DNA of 64,000 nucleotides, taken from NCBI RefSeq assembly GCF_009687845.1, contig NZ_BLAD01000040.1, positions 97,666 to 161,665 on the forward strand. Direction: 5' to 3'. A program made the translations under genes and the position numbers. Each line of letters opens with the position of its first letter. Position 1 is the stretch's first letter. Under the pieces are notes generated by a model. That model did not search any database. It was not told where the DNA came from and saw only the letters and a program-made list of their open reading frames with translations. Source of the DNA: Acrocarpospora corrugata (GTDB taxonomy: Bacteria > Actinomycetota > Actinomycetes > Streptosporangiales > Streptosporangiaceae). Shown here piece after piece: positions 33,167 to 42,773 of the stretch.

Positions 33167-33302
33167 CGCCTCGGCCACATCGGCGTGGAACCCCGCACGC
33201 CGGTACCTTCGAGAATGCCGGCCGCCCGAGGGCCGATTGCGTCGGCCCTCGGTTGTGTACGGAACCGCAGCCAGTGATGGCGGTGCAGCGGAGGTGGTGA
33301 AG

Positions 33303-33767
33303 GTGAACGACCTCGTCTCGCCGCAGATCCGGCGTGGGTGGCTCGACGACGCCGCCGCAGTCCGCGGAGTCTTCTTAGCCGCCACGGCCGACATGCCATA
33401 CCTGCGGGACACCGAACCAGACGCCGGAACCCCTGAATGGATCAGCGGCTTCCTGGCATGCGGTTACAGCCACGAACTATGGGTCACCGAACTGCGCGGC
33501 CAGATCGTCGCCTTCGCCACACTCAGCATCGACCAGCTCGGCCACCTCTTCGTGACACCCGGCTTCCAACGTCAGGGCATCGGCACCGACCTGATCGTCC
33601 ATGCCCAACGCGCCAGACCCGAAGGGCTGCGCCTGCACACCTTCCAGCGCAACGCGGGCGCGTGCCGCTTCTACGAACGACACGGCTTCACCGTGTCCGA
33701 ACTCGACGACGAACCAGGCGAACCGGACGTGACCTACTCCTGGCGCGACCAGCCTCCAGCACAATGA
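33303..33767 (+). CDS. GNAT-family N-acetyltransferase
   Basis: GTG 33303 follows GGAGG. The 154-residue protein has the acetyl-CoA-binding motif A 'HLFVTPGFQRQGIGTDLI' (RQGIGT loop) and the following 'NAGACRFYERHGF' motif B. The family acetylates amines of small molecules, peptides or antibiotics; the acceptor is unknown. It is convergent with the HAD gene. Confidence 0.85.
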   Translation: MNDLVSPQIRRGWLDDAAAVRGVFLAATADMPYLRDTEPDAGTPEWISGFLACGYSHELWVTELRGQIVAFATLSIDQLGHLFVTPGFQRQGIGTDLIVHAQRARPEGLRLHTFQRNAGACRFYERHGFTVSELDDEPGEPDVTYSWRDQPPAQ

Positions 33768-33797
33768 CCCGAAACCGCGCCCGACCCGGCACACCCT

Positions 33798-34316
33798 TCA
33801 GCAAGTCCGCAACCACTCGTCCAGTGCGACATAGTCGGCGTCGCCGAGTCCCTGACTGGGGTCGACACGATGGAGCAGGGCAGCTCCTCGATGGTGTGCG
33901 GATACCCAGGCTCGATCTGTATCAGTGATCTCATCGTCCACCCACGCGAACGCGCGCCCTGCCGCCCAGTCGACAAGGGCGCGGGTCTTCCAGTGCACCC
34001 CGTTCCGTGCGTCCTGTTCATCGGCATCGGATGGTTCCGGCCAGGTGACCACCGGCAACCGCGGAAGGCCGATCCGCGGTGCGATGCACTCGTTCGCGTC
34101 GTCCAGCCACGTCGTGGCCCAGATCAGATCGCACGGTAGTGCCGCCAGCCGAGGCCCGTGCGCGGGATTGATCCTGCCCAGAAGTGGATTCGAGCCGGAA
34201 CTCTCTGGCTCTTCGTCGGTCCGATAAGTCGGGTACTGCCATAGTGCCGCCCCGAATGGAATGAGGGGTCCGTCGACGTCTAGGAAGAGCAGCGGACGCC
34301 GGATGGAATCGGTCAC
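33798..34316 (-). CDS. HAD-like hydrolase
   Basis: GTG 34316 starts 'VTDSIRRPLLFLDVDGPL', placing the catalytic D13-x-D15 near the N-terminus. 'IWATTWLDDANECIAPRIGLP' and 'WVDDEITDTD' are the later conserved parts of the small HAD proteins common in actinomycetes. The 172-residue length is normal for this group. The role, phosphatase or other, is unknown. Confidence 0.8.
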   Translation of the reverse strand: MTDSIRRPLLFLDVDGPLIPFGAALWQYPTYRTDEEPESSGSNPLLGRINPAHGPRLAALPCDLIWATTWLDDANECIAPRIGLPRLPVVTWPEPSDADEQDARNGVHWKTRALVDWAAGRAFAWVDDEITDTDRAWVSAHHRGAALLHRVDPSQGLGDADYVALDEWLRTC

Positions 34317-34493
34317 GGCTGCACCATAGCCGTTCAATCCGACAGGTCCGACTCGACGAGAACGCTCGTCCAACGGCCAGCAGTGCGCTGGCGCTGTGGC
34401 ACAAACCAGTCGAATGGCGACCGATGGTAAATCCGAGCCTGGTGGTGGACGCGTGTGTCGCGCCAAGCGGGAGCAGCCGGTGACCGCTTCCGC

Positions 34494-36335
34494 TCAAGGC
34501 TGGAGCGGCATCGGATCGCCGCCGACAGGGACGAAGCCGGTGCCGACTCGATAGTTGGGTGACTGGTGCCGGAAGTAGGTGTTGTAGACCTGGCAGTAGC
34601 GGCCCCCGCGGGCCAGGAGCGTCATGTGGTCGCCTTCTTCGACGATCTGGCCGTGGTCCAGCACGATGATGCGGTCGACGTGCTCGATCGTGGACAGGCG
34701 GTGCGCGATGACGATCGAGGTGCGGCCGGCCAGTACCACGTCGAGTCCCTCCTGGATCTGGGCCTCGGTCAGCGGGTCGACGCTGGCCGTGGCCTCGTCC
34801 AGAACCACGATAGCCGGATTCTGGATGAGCAGCCGGGCCAGGGCGACGAGCTGACGCTGGCCCATGGACAGGGCGCGGCCGTCTTCGCCGACGTCGGTTC
34901 GCAGGCCGTGAGGCAGGGCGTCGAGCCAGTCGCCGCCGCCGACCGCCGCCGCGGCGGCGAGCACCTCTTCTTCGCTCGCCTCCGGTCTCGGGTAGCGGAT
35001 GTTGTCGGCCACCGTGCCGCTGAACAGGAAGGGGACCTGCGGCACCGCGCCGATCTGCCTGCGGTAACCGGCCAGATCCAGGGTCCGGATGTCGCGGTCG
35101 TCGATCAGCAGGCGGCCTTCCTGGAACTCGTAGAACCTGGTGATCAGCTTGCTGAGCGTCGACTTGCCCGCGCCGGTGTGGCCGACGAGCGCCACGGTCT
35201 CACCGGCCTCGATGACGAGGTTGAAGTTCCGTAGCACGGCATGGGCCGGGTCGTAGCCGAAGGTGACGTCCCGGAACTCGATGCGGCCGGCCAGTTCACC
35301 GGCGGGCTCGGCGGCGGTCTGCACCACCCGAGGCGTGGCGTCGATCAACGCGAAGACCCGCTCGGAGGCGGACAGGCCCTGCTGGAACTGGGACCAGAAG
35401 GCGGCGATGGACGTCAGCGGGAACCAGAAGAGCGATACTCCCTGCAGGAAGAGGTACCAGTCGCCGGCGGACAGGCCGCCCGTGAGCACGGCCGTGCCGC
35501 CCAGTTGCACGAGCGCGACCGTCGCCACCCCGGCCACCAGGAAGAGCACCGGGAAGATGGCCGAGAAGACGTAGCCCTGCCTGAGCGTCACCTGGTAGCT
35601 CTGCCGGTTGATGGGCTGGAACTCGTCGTAGACCTGCCGCTCCTGGCGGAAGTTCTTGGCCACGGCGATGCCGCCCATGGTCTCCTGCAGGTTGGCGTTG
35701 ACCCGGCTCAGCGAACGTTGCGCCCTGCGGGTGCCGGCCCTGGCCATGCGCCGGAAGAGCAGCGCCAGACCCACCACGATCGGCACGATCAGCATCGTCA
35801 CCAGAGCCAGTTCGATGCTGCGCAGGAACAGCATGACCGTGACGAACCCCACCATCAGCACCTGGCTGATCAGGTCCATCGTCAGCGTGGACACCGTGGC
35901 GAAGTCGTCGGTGTCGGAGGTCACCCGGCTGACAATCCTGCCTGACGGCGTCTCGTCGTAGAACGAGAGGTCGCGTTCCAGCACGGCGTCGAACGCGTCC
36001 TCGCGCAGCCGCAGCACGACGTCGCCGGTGACCTTCGCGCTGTACGCCTGCCGCACGAAGTTGAACAGCCAGCCGAGCACCCCCGCGAACAGGAGAGCGG
36101 CGATGAGCTGCCAGCCCACCGCGGCGATCGTGCCGTCCTCGATCGCGTCCACGCCCCAGCTGGCCACCAGCGGCATGGCCGCCTGGCTCAGCGAGGACAG
36201 CACGATCATGGCCGCGACCAGGAACATCGCGCCCAGTCTGGGCCGGAAGTAGGACGCGATCCGGCGGAGCAGGTCACGGTCGCGGTAGCCGCGGTCGTAG
36301 TCTTCGGCGTCGAGGCCGTCCATGATGAAGCCCAT
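34494..36335 (-). CDS. ABC exporter half, catalytically complete subunit
   Basis: The 613-residue protein has six hydrophobic helices followed by a nucleotide-binding domain with Walker A 'GHTGAGKST', a divergent signature 'LSMGQRQL', and a canonical Walker B 'IVVLDEATASVD' with the catalytic Glu. Its ATG shares one base with the stop of the partner gene (TGATG), so translation is coupled. Heterodimeric exporters of this kind move drugs, lipids or peptides out of the cell. The cargo is unknown. Confidence 0.9.
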   Translation of the reverse strand: MGFIMDGLDAEDYDRGYRDRDLLRRIASYFRPRLGAMFLVAAMIVLSSLSQAAMPLVASWGVDAIEDGTIAAVGWQLIAALLFAGVLGWLFNFVRQAYSAKVTGDVVLRLREDAFDAVLERDLSFYDETPSGRIVSRVTSDTDDFATVSTLTMDLISQVLMVGFVTVMLFLRSIELALVTMLIVPIVVGLALLFRRMARAGTRRAQRSLSRVNANLQETMGGIAVAKNFRQERQVYDEFQPINRQSYQVTLRQGYVFSAIFPVLFLVAGVATVALVQLGGTAVLTGGLSAGDWYLFLQGVSLFWFPLTSIAAFWSQFQQGLSASERVFALIDATPRVVQTAAEPAGELAGRIEFRDVTFGYDPAHAVLRNFNLVIEAGETVALVGHTGAGKSTLSKLITRFYEFQEGRLLIDDRDIRTLDLAGYRRQIGAVPQVPFLFSGTVADNIRYPRPEASEEEVLAAAAAVGGGDWLDALPHGLRTDVGEDGRALSMGQRQLVALARLLIQNPAIVVLDEATASVDPLTEAQIQEGLDVVLAGRTSIVIAHRLSTIEHVDRIIVLDHGQIVEEGDHMTLLARGGRYCQVYNTYFRHQSPNYRVGTGFVPVGGDPMPLQP

Positions 36336-38152
36336 CAGAACGCCACCTCCTGCTCGCTCGCCAGGACCGGAGCCCCGGCCGGGTCGGTGATCTCGTCGTA
36401 GTGGGCGAAGATCCGCCGGTAGAGACGGCTGCGCGACAGCAGCTCGTCGTGGGTGCCGTAGTCGACCAGTTCGCCGCGCCTGAGCAGCAGGACCTTGTCC
36501 GCCCACCGGATCTGGGAGAGCCGGTGGGTGATCATGAGCGTGGTGCGGCCGTCGAGGACGCGGCCGATCGCCTGCTGGATCTTGTCTTCGGTGGCGGAGT
36601 CGATGGCGCTGGTCGAGTCGTCGAGGACGAGGATCGCGGGATCGGTCAGCAGCGCCCGCGCGATGGCCAGGCGCTGGCGCTGGCCTCCGGAAAGGGTGAC
36701 GCCACGCTCGCCGATGACCGTGTCGTAGCCGTCGTCGAGCTCGGCCACGAACTCGGCGGCCTGGGCGTCCTCCGCCGCCCTGACCACGGACTCGCGGTCG
36801 GCCCGCTGGCCCTGGCTGAAGGCGATGTTCTCGGCCACCGTCCGGGAGAAGAGCATGATGTCCTGCTCGATGGTGGACAGCTGGGAACGCAGCGAGTCGA
36901 GGTCCCAGTCGCGTACGTCGACGCCGTCCACGAGGATCCGGCCCGAGGTGACGTCATAGATCCGGGGAACCAGCTTCGTCAGCGTGCTCTTGCCGGACCC
37001 GGTCTCACCGACGATCGCCACCGTCTCCCCCGGCCGCACGGTGAACGTCACCCCACGCAGCACCGGCTCCCCTTCGTCATGGCCGAACGTCACGTCGTCG
37101 AAGACGATCTCCCCCCTGATGGGGGCGGCGTGGCCGTCGGCCCGCTGCTCCAGCTCCATCTCGGAGTTGATGATGCTCAGGATCCGGCGGCTGGACACGA
37201 TGCCGATCTGGAGCAGCGAGAAAGTGAAGATCGAAATCTGCGTCGGGAAGGCCAGCATGCCCATGAGCCCCATGAAGGCGACCAACTCGCCGATGGTGAT
37301 CGCTCCCGTGCCGTGCAGGTGGAGCGCGTGCCACAGCGCCCCCGCCATCGCCAGCGCGAACAGGAGCGTGGGCAGGTAGCGGGCCTGAACCAAGCCGTTG
37401 CGCACGAAGGAGTCGCGGTAGAGGCGCGCCTGGGCGCGGAACCGCCGCCGTTCCTGCCCCTCCTGCGCGGTCACCTTGATGACCTCGATGCCGCGCACGG
37501 CCTGGCTCAGCCCCGCGTTGAGGTCGCCGAACTGCTCGCGCATGCGGGTCGCCACCGGGTTGAGCTGCCGCATGTAGTGCCGGAGCGCGACGGCGAAGGT
37601 GATCGCGAAGATGCCGGGCACCAGCAGCAGGCGCGGGTCTATCGCGGCGATGAAGAAGAAGGGCACCAGGCCGTTCAGACTGGAGTCGACGATCAGGTCG
37701 GCGCCCGGCGTGACCATGATGGAGAGTTGCCGGATGTCGTTGGCCGCCCGGGCCATGAGGTCGCCGATCCGCTGCCGGTTGTGGAAGGTCTGGCTCTTGC
37801 CGAGCAGGCTCACGTAGAGCTCGTCGCGGGCGTCGCGCTCCAGCCGCTTGGCCAGGACCTCGCTCGACAGCCGCGCGACCAGGTCGAACAGCCCGCGCCC
37901 CAGCACGATCGCCAGCAGCGCCAGCGCGATCACGCCCAGCACGGACGAGGAGTCGCCGCGCCCGTCCAGCACGGCGTCGAAGGCCACGCCGGTCAGCTGG
38001 GGAACCACGGCGTTGAGCACCACCATGACCAGCGACCCGCCGAGAAACCCGGCCAGCTGCGTCGGATGACGGCGCAGATGGGACCAGAGCCAGCGAACCG
38101 GGCCGCGCCGGTCGTAGCGCGGCCCGGATACGTGGAACTCCGAATTGTTCAT
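36335..38152 (-). CDS. ABC exporter half, degenerate-site subunit
   Basis: ATG 38152 ('MNNSEFHVSG') is preferred to an ATG 39 bases upstream. The 605-residue protein has six helices and a nucleotide-binding domain with Walker A 'GETGSGKST', a canonical signature 'LSGGQRQR' and a Walker B 'ILVLDDSTSAID', where Asp replaces the catalytic Glu. Paired with the next gene this gives one good and one degenerate ATP site, as in TM287/288-type exporters. The two genes form an operon. Confidence 0.9.
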   Translation of the reverse strand: MNNSEFHVSGPRYDRRGPVRWLWSHLRRHPTQLAGFLGGSLVMVVLNAVVPQLTGVAFDAVLDGRGDSSSVLGVIALALLAIVLGRGLFDLVARLSSEVLAKRLERDARDELYVSLLGKSQTFHNRQRIGDLMARAANDIRQLSIMVTPGADLIVDSSLNGLVPFFFIAAIDPRLLLVPGIFAITFAVALRHYMRQLNPVATRMREQFGDLNAGLSQAVRGIEVIKVTAQEGQERRRFRAQARLYRDSFVRNGLVQARYLPTLLFALAMAGALWHALHLHGTGAITIGELVAFMGLMGMLAFPTQISIFTFSLLQIGIVSSRRILSIINSEMELEQRADGHAAPIRGEIVFDDVTFGHDEGEPVLRGVTFTVRPGETVAIVGETGSGKSTLTKLVPRIYDVTSGRILVDGVDVRDWDLDSLRSQLSTIEQDIMLFSRTVAENIAFSQGQRADRESVVRAAEDAQAAEFVAELDDGYDTVIGERGVTLSGGQRQRLAIARALLTDPAILVLDDSTSAIDSATEDKIQQAIGRVLDGRTTLMITHRLSQIRWADKVLLLRRGELVDYGTHDELLSRSRLYRRIFAHYDEITDPAGAPVLASEQEVAF

Positions 38153-38309
38153 GGTCACGACATGGCCCCCGGCCGAAGTCAACGCCTGCATCGAACTTGT
38201 TTTCTACCACTGGGGTCCGACAGTTTCGCAACAGGTATTTCTCTCGGCCGGTTGACCACCCGTCGCCGAACGTGACCGTCTACAAGCTACAGGCGCCCCT
38301 CCGGACCGG

Positions 38310-38840
38310 TCAGCGGCCTGATCTCCGGTACGCCGCGGCGCGGAAGTCGCGGAAGGTCTGGCCGGGTTCGTCGAACAGCGTCCACGGCCAGTCGGTCACG
38401 ATGTCGCCGATCATCTGGAACTGGTCGGCCGCCGCCGCGTGCTGGTCGGCCATGGCGAAGACGAACGCGAACATGTTCGGCGCCAGCGGCCAGCCGGGGC
38501 GGCGGGCGAAGGCCGGGTGGCGGACCGACCGATCGGCGGCGGCGTGCAGTTCGGCCAGCACGTCGGGACGGGCGAGGTAGCCGTCGGAGTCCCCCTCGTG
38601 CCTCATGACGTGCTCCAGATGGGCGGTGGGGATCAGCATTCCGAGCGGGCTGCCCGCGGGGGCCTGCGCCACCGCCTCCCGGGCGAAGGTGAACATCTCC
38701 TCGTCGCCGCCCATCCACTTGGCACAGAGCGCCTGCAACATCTGGCGGTACCCCTCCTCGTGGTGCGGATGGATGCGCACCACATTGTCGAACCGGCGCC
38801 AGGTCCGCCGGCTGATCGTCACCGACGGTGTCTTCTCCAT
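38310..38840 (-). pseudogene. hypothetical protein cut at its 5' end
   Basis: From about residue 13 ('[22 protein letters not shown]...') to the end the 176-residue frame looks like a helical domain with repeated Trp, His and Phe, of the kind seen in uncharacterised actinobacterial proteins of 300 or more residues. The first dozen residues are simply antisense of the kbl remnant on the other strand, so the original N-terminus has been lost at about 38805. Function unknown. Confidence 0.5.
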
Positions 38841-39484
38841 GGACGGCTACCTCGCCCCGCTCGACCAGATCTGCGACCTGGCCGAACGCCACGACGCCAT
38901 GGTCATGGTGGACGACTCGCACGCGGTCGGCTTCGTCGGCCCGCGCGGCCGGGGCACGAACTGCACGGCGTGACGGACCGGGTCGACATCCTCACGGCAC
39001 GCTCGGCAAGGCGCTCGGCGGCGCGTCCGGCGGCTACGTCGCCGCCCGCGCCGAGATCGTCGCGCTGCTCCGGCAGCGCTCGCGGCCCTACCTGTTCAGC
39101 AACTCGCTGGCCCCCGTCATCGCCGCCGGCTCACTGAAGGTCCTGGACCTGCTGACCGACGAGACCACCGGCCTTGGCGAGGCGCTGCGCGACCGGCTGC
39201 GCGCCAGCACCGCGCTGTTCCGCACCCGGATGACCGCGGAAGACTTCGACCTGCTCCCCGGCGAGCACCCCATCGTCCCCGTCATGATCGGCGACGCCGA
39301 CCGGGCCGGACGCGTCGCTGACCTGCTGCTGGAGTACGGTGTGTACGCGATCGGCTTCTCCTACCCGGTCGTCCCGCGCGACCTGGCGCGCATCCGCGTG
39401 CAGCTGTCCGCGGGCCACAGCACCGACGACGTCGAGCGCGCCGTGGCGGCCTTCGCCGCCGCCAGGGACGCGCTGGAGGACTGA
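38805..39484 (+). pseudogene. kbl: 2-amino-3-ketobutyrate CoA ligase fragment
   Basis: Starting abruptly at about 38805 the sequence reads '[18 protein letters not shown]' and '[19 protein letters not shown]', then after a shift at about 38957 '[12 protein letters not shown]', then after another at about 38993 '[19 protein letters not shown]' with the PLP Lys, and on to a normal C-terminus at 39484. About 170 N-terminal residues are missing. Kbl splits 2-amino-3-ketobutyrate in threonine breakdown. No tdh gene is nearby. Confidence 0.85.
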
Positions 39485-39488
39485 CTGG

Positions 39489-39662
39489 ATGATCGATTCC
39501 CGCAGACTGCGCACCCTGCGGGCCGTGGCGGACCACGGCACGGTGACGGCCGCCGCCGCGCTGTACCTGACCCCCTCCCTGATCCGCCGCGTACTCACCG
39601 GCCTGCGCACCTCAGCGGACCACGCCCGCCCGGGATGGCAAGACAAAGGCCCGGCCGGGTGA
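39489..39662 (+). pseudogene. LysR-type regulator fragment (N-terminal end only)
   Basis: 'MIDSRRLRTLRAVADHGTVTAAAALYLTPS' is the first half of a LysR helix-turn-helix. After residue 30 it diverges and ends within the terminator hairpin at 39648. It starts 4 bases after the kbl remnant. Confidence 0.65.
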
Positions 39663-39675
39663 AACCGGCCGGGCC
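39648..39675 (-). terminator. intrinsic terminator of the M14 carboxypeptidase gene
   Basis: GGCCCGGCCGG and CCGGCCGGGCC pair perfectly around a 6-base loop. On the minus strand the stem is followed by TTTGTCTT, a good intrinsic terminator just past the carboxypeptidase stop. Confidence 0.85.
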
Positions 39676-39686
39676 CGAGGTTTTGG

Positions 39687-42476
39687 TTAGGCGACGACGG
39701 AGCGGAGGGGGATGCCCGCCGTGCCGAGGTCGCGGATCAGGTCACGGACGTAGGGGTGTTCGTCGGACGGGAGTCCTTCGGGGTTGGGGATCGTGAGGTA
39801 GGACGAGCCGTCGGCGTTCGCGATCTGCGCCGTGTCGGTGTAGCGCTCAACGACCGCCTGGGTGCGGGCGAGGTCGGCGTCGGCCACCTGGATCACGATC
39901 GGGCGCCATTCGCCGCCCAGGTTGGGCAGCTCCTCCGGCTCGGCGATCGGCGGCAGGGCCTGGGCGGACCTGCGCTGCACGGCGGGGGTGCCCGCCGGCT
40001 GGAGCAGCGCGTTGGCCACCAGGTGGATGCCGTTCTCGTTGTAGGCCCGGAACAGCGGGTTGTAGGCGAACAGGACGGCGTGGCCGGCGCCGGTCGGCTC
40101 GTTGACCAGAGCCGCCGTGCCCTTGAGGGTGTCCGAACCCACCGTGTAGCCGTTGGACCAGAACGTGGCGTCGGCGGGGTAGGTGAGGACGTTGACCCCG
40201 GTGGTGCTCGGGTTGAGGATCGGGTCGCCGTTGTTGAACTGGAAGTCCTCCGCCGGGCGGCCGAGGGCGACCGGGTCGGCGGTGGCCGTGTCCACCCGGA
40301 AGTGGGAGCCGATGACCTGGTAGCCGGTCGGCTTGGCCTTCTCGGTGGTGGAGGTCAGGCCGGCGGCGCGGGCCACCCGGGTGCCCTCGTTGCGGAGCCC
40401 CAGGTAGGTGCCGCCCAAGGCGACCCACTGCCTGAGGTTGGCCAGGCCCTGCGCGGTGAGGCCGCCGGTGGAGCTGCTGCCGTCGGGGACGACCAGGGCG
40501 GTCCGCTCGGTGAAGGCGGCGGTGTTGCCGTTGATGTCGGCCGTGGTGACCGGCTTGAGGTTCAGGCCCCAGCGGGCGCCGAGCACGTAGCGCGCCTCGC
40601 CGTACGAGCCGGAGGTGGTGGTGATGCCGGTGCCGTTGAACAGGCCCAGGTCAGGGGTGCGCAGCAGGGTGCCCGAGGGCGCCGCGCCGCTGCCCGTGAC
40701 GGTCACGCCGAGCGAGGTGGCCAGTTCGTCCAGCTCGTGCCGGTCGACCGAGGGGGTCGGCAGGCTGACGACGCCGGTCGACAGGTCACGCGAGAGCGGC
40801 ACGCCCTGGGCGAGCAGCTTGAAGGTGAGCTCGGAGGCCGCCGCCGAGTCCAGCGGGTAGGAGTAGGAGCCCTTCTTCGAGGCCCCGGTGGCGACGCCAC
40901 CCTCCATCTTCCTGACCAGCTCAGCCTTGGGCGACAGCTCGTCACCGGTGTAGACCGTGTCCACGCCCGCCAGGAGCGGGTTGCTCCAGGAGGAGACGTC
41001 GTAGAAGTACGGGAACGGCGTGTACGGGTCCTCGCCGATGGTCGCCTGGATCCAGTGCTTCTGCGGCTGGTTCATCGGGATCCAGTACGCGCCCGCGGGC
41101 ACCTCCAGGTTGCCGGCGCTCCGGCCACCGAAGATCCGGGCGCTGGGCACGGTGACGGACTTCGTCAGCCGGTAGACCTCGACGTCCATGCCGCGCAGCC
41201 GCTCGACCAGCTTGCGCACGTCGCCGATCTGGCGGTCGGGCAGCAGGAAGTACGAACGGATCTTGATGTCGGGCACCGGGAACTGCACGGTGTTGGTCGG
41301 CTGCACGACCTCGTTGGGCTGGAGAGTGCCCGCGGCGCCCTCGGCGAGCGCGGTCTTCCAGATCGAGTAGTAGCTGCTGAGGACCTCGTGCTTGTTGTCC
41401 GAGGCCCAGCCGACCGTCGCCCACTGGGTGTTGAACTGCTGCTGCACCCGGTCCTGGACGGCCGAGGTGCTGCCCTTCTCGTACGTCATACCGGCGGCGC
41501 CGAACCCGGTGGCCGGCACGGTGTCGCCGTACCCCATGTAGAACAGGTCATAGGTGGCGTAGTTGAAGTAGCACTCGGTGGTGACGGCGCCACCACAGGC
41601 GCCGTTGAAGCCGAAGCCCGCGGCGTTGGCCGCACCGATGCGGTTGATCCAGTCGACCGGCTGGTCGGCGAGCTCGTGGTGGATCGGGTCGGCGTTCGGC
41701 GGGAAGAAGTACTGCCGGCCGCCCATCTCGTGCGCGTCGATGAAGACCTGCGGCGGGTACTGCCGGAGCAGTTCGATCTTGCCGTCGGTCTCCGGCTGGG
41801 AGCGGGCGAACCAGTCCCGGTTCAGGTCGAAGCCGTAGTCGTTCTGCCGCCGGTTGGCGTCGCGGCCGTCCGGGTTCTGGGTCGGCACGATGATCGTGAT
41901 CAGGTTGTCGTTGCGCTCGGCCACGTCGCAGGACAGGCCGCTGGCCAGCTCGTACAGGGTCTTGAGCGCGGCGTCCGCGCCGCTCTTCTCGCCGCCGTGC
42001 ACGTTGCCGGCGATCCAGACGATGGCCGGGGAGTCGTCGGCGATGCGCGCCGCCTTGCTGTCCGTCAGGGTACGCGGATCACGCAGCGCCGTGATGTCAT
42101 CGGCGATCTTCTTCAGCCGCGCGTCGGAGACGCGGTCCGAGTCGGACACGATGGCGTAGGGCAAAGCCTGGCCGGAGACGCTGTGCGCCATCGTGCCCGT
42201 ACGGACACGGTTGGAGGCGCCGCCCACGGCCTGGACATAGCTCGTGATCTCTGGCGTGGTGAGAATCCTGGGCTGTCCCGTGCCCAGGGGGAAACCGAAG
42301 AACTGCTCAGGACTCGGCACAGTGGTCACATGGGCGTTGGTGTCGGTGGTGCAGTCGGCAGGCACAGCCTGCGCCGACGTCGCCGGCGCCACGATGAACG
42401 CGGCCGACACCAGGACTGCGACACCTAACGTCTTGCCATAGGTGGATCTACTGCGCATCGTTGCGCGAAACCGCAT
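39687..42476 (-). CDS. secreted M14-family zinc carboxypeptidase
   Basis: GGAGG precedes ATG 42476. The 929-residue protein has a signal peptide ending near 'SAQA' (residues 34-37). The M14 domain has H160-x-x-E163 ('NVHGGEKSG'), 'NPDGRDANRR...DLNRDW' with the substrate Arg, and H249 in 'DAHE'. After about residue 480 a long beta-rich region follows that resembles class-I glutamine amidotransferase-like domains ('GLANLRQWVALGGTYLGLRNEG'). Such large proteins are exported and trim C-terminal residues of peptides outside the cell. It is monocistronic. Confidence 0.9.
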   Translation of the reverse strand: MRFRATMRSRSTYGKTLGVAVLVSAAFIVAPATSAQAVPADCTTDTNAHVTTVPSPEQFFGFPLGTGQPRILTTPEITSYVQAVGGASNRVRTGTMAHSVSGQALPYAIVSDSDRVSDARLKKIADDITALRDPRTLTDSKAARIADDSPAIVWIAGNVHGGEKSGADAALKTLYELASGLSCDVAERNDNLITIIVPTQNPDGRDANRRQNDYGFDLNRDWFARSQPETDGKIELLRQYPPQVFIDAHEMGGRQYFFPPNADPIHHELADQPVDWINRIGAANAAGFGFNGACGGAVTTECYFNYATYDLFYMGYGDTVPATGFGAAGMTYEKGSTSAVQDRVQQQFNTQWATVGWASDNKHEVLSSYYSIWKTALAEGAAGTLQPNEVVQPTNTVQFPVPDIKIRSYFLLPDRQIGDVRKLVERLRGMDVEVYRLTKSVTVPSARIFGGRSAGNLEVPAGAYWIPMNQPQKHWIQATIGEDPYTPFPYFYDVSSWSNPLLAGVDTVYTGDELSPKAELVRKMEGGVATGASKKGSYSYPLDSAAASELTFKLLAQGVPLSRDLSTGVVSLPTPSVDRHELDELATSLGVTVTGSGAAPSGTLLRTPDLGLFNGTGITTTSGSYGEARYVLGARWGLNLKPVTTADINGNTAAFTERTALVVPDGSSSTGGLTAQGLANLRQWVALGGTYLGLRNEGTRVARAAGLTSTTEKAKPTGYQVIGSHFRVDTATADPVALGRPAEDFQFNNGDPILNPSTTGVNVLTYPADATFWSNGYTVGSDTLKGTAALVNEPTGAGHAVLFAYNPLFRAYNENGIHLVANALLQPAGTPAVQRRSAQALPPIAEPEELPNLGGEWRPIVIQVADADLARTQAVVERYTDTAQIANADGSSYLTIPNPEGLPSDEHPYVRDLIRDLGTAGIPLRSVVA

Positions 42477-42773
42477 CTCGCCTCCAGGGCGGAGGGACGG
42501 GGGAACTCGGGAGAGAGCCCGTCCGGGGAACACAAAACCACTACGGACGGTATTGGAACGCAATAAAACGGACAAGATGGAAGGAAATCCAACTGTCTCG
42601 TGCCAACCGGTGTGATTGGGGTGTTTTCCCAGGCCAGAATGGTTTGTCTCGACCAAATCGACGCTTTATAACGTCCGATAACAACTAGGCGTCGGGTTCG
42701 TACACACCGGGCGGGCTCGACGTAGCCGGGGATCACCGCGACGTGCCGGCAGCGTACCGGCCTCAGGTTTCGA
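42477..42773. promoter_or_regulatory. divergent promoter region upstream of the M14 gene
   Basis: This 297-base gap holds the carboxypeptidase ribosome site and, around 42530-42680, an AT-richer stretch likely to be its promoter. I see no gene, strong hairpin or palindrome in it. Confidence 0.4.

Noticed and set aside
39756-42428. 890-codon plus-strand frame opposite the M14 carboxypeptidase
   Set aside because: Shadow frame; the minus strand has signal peptide, M14 active site and terminator.
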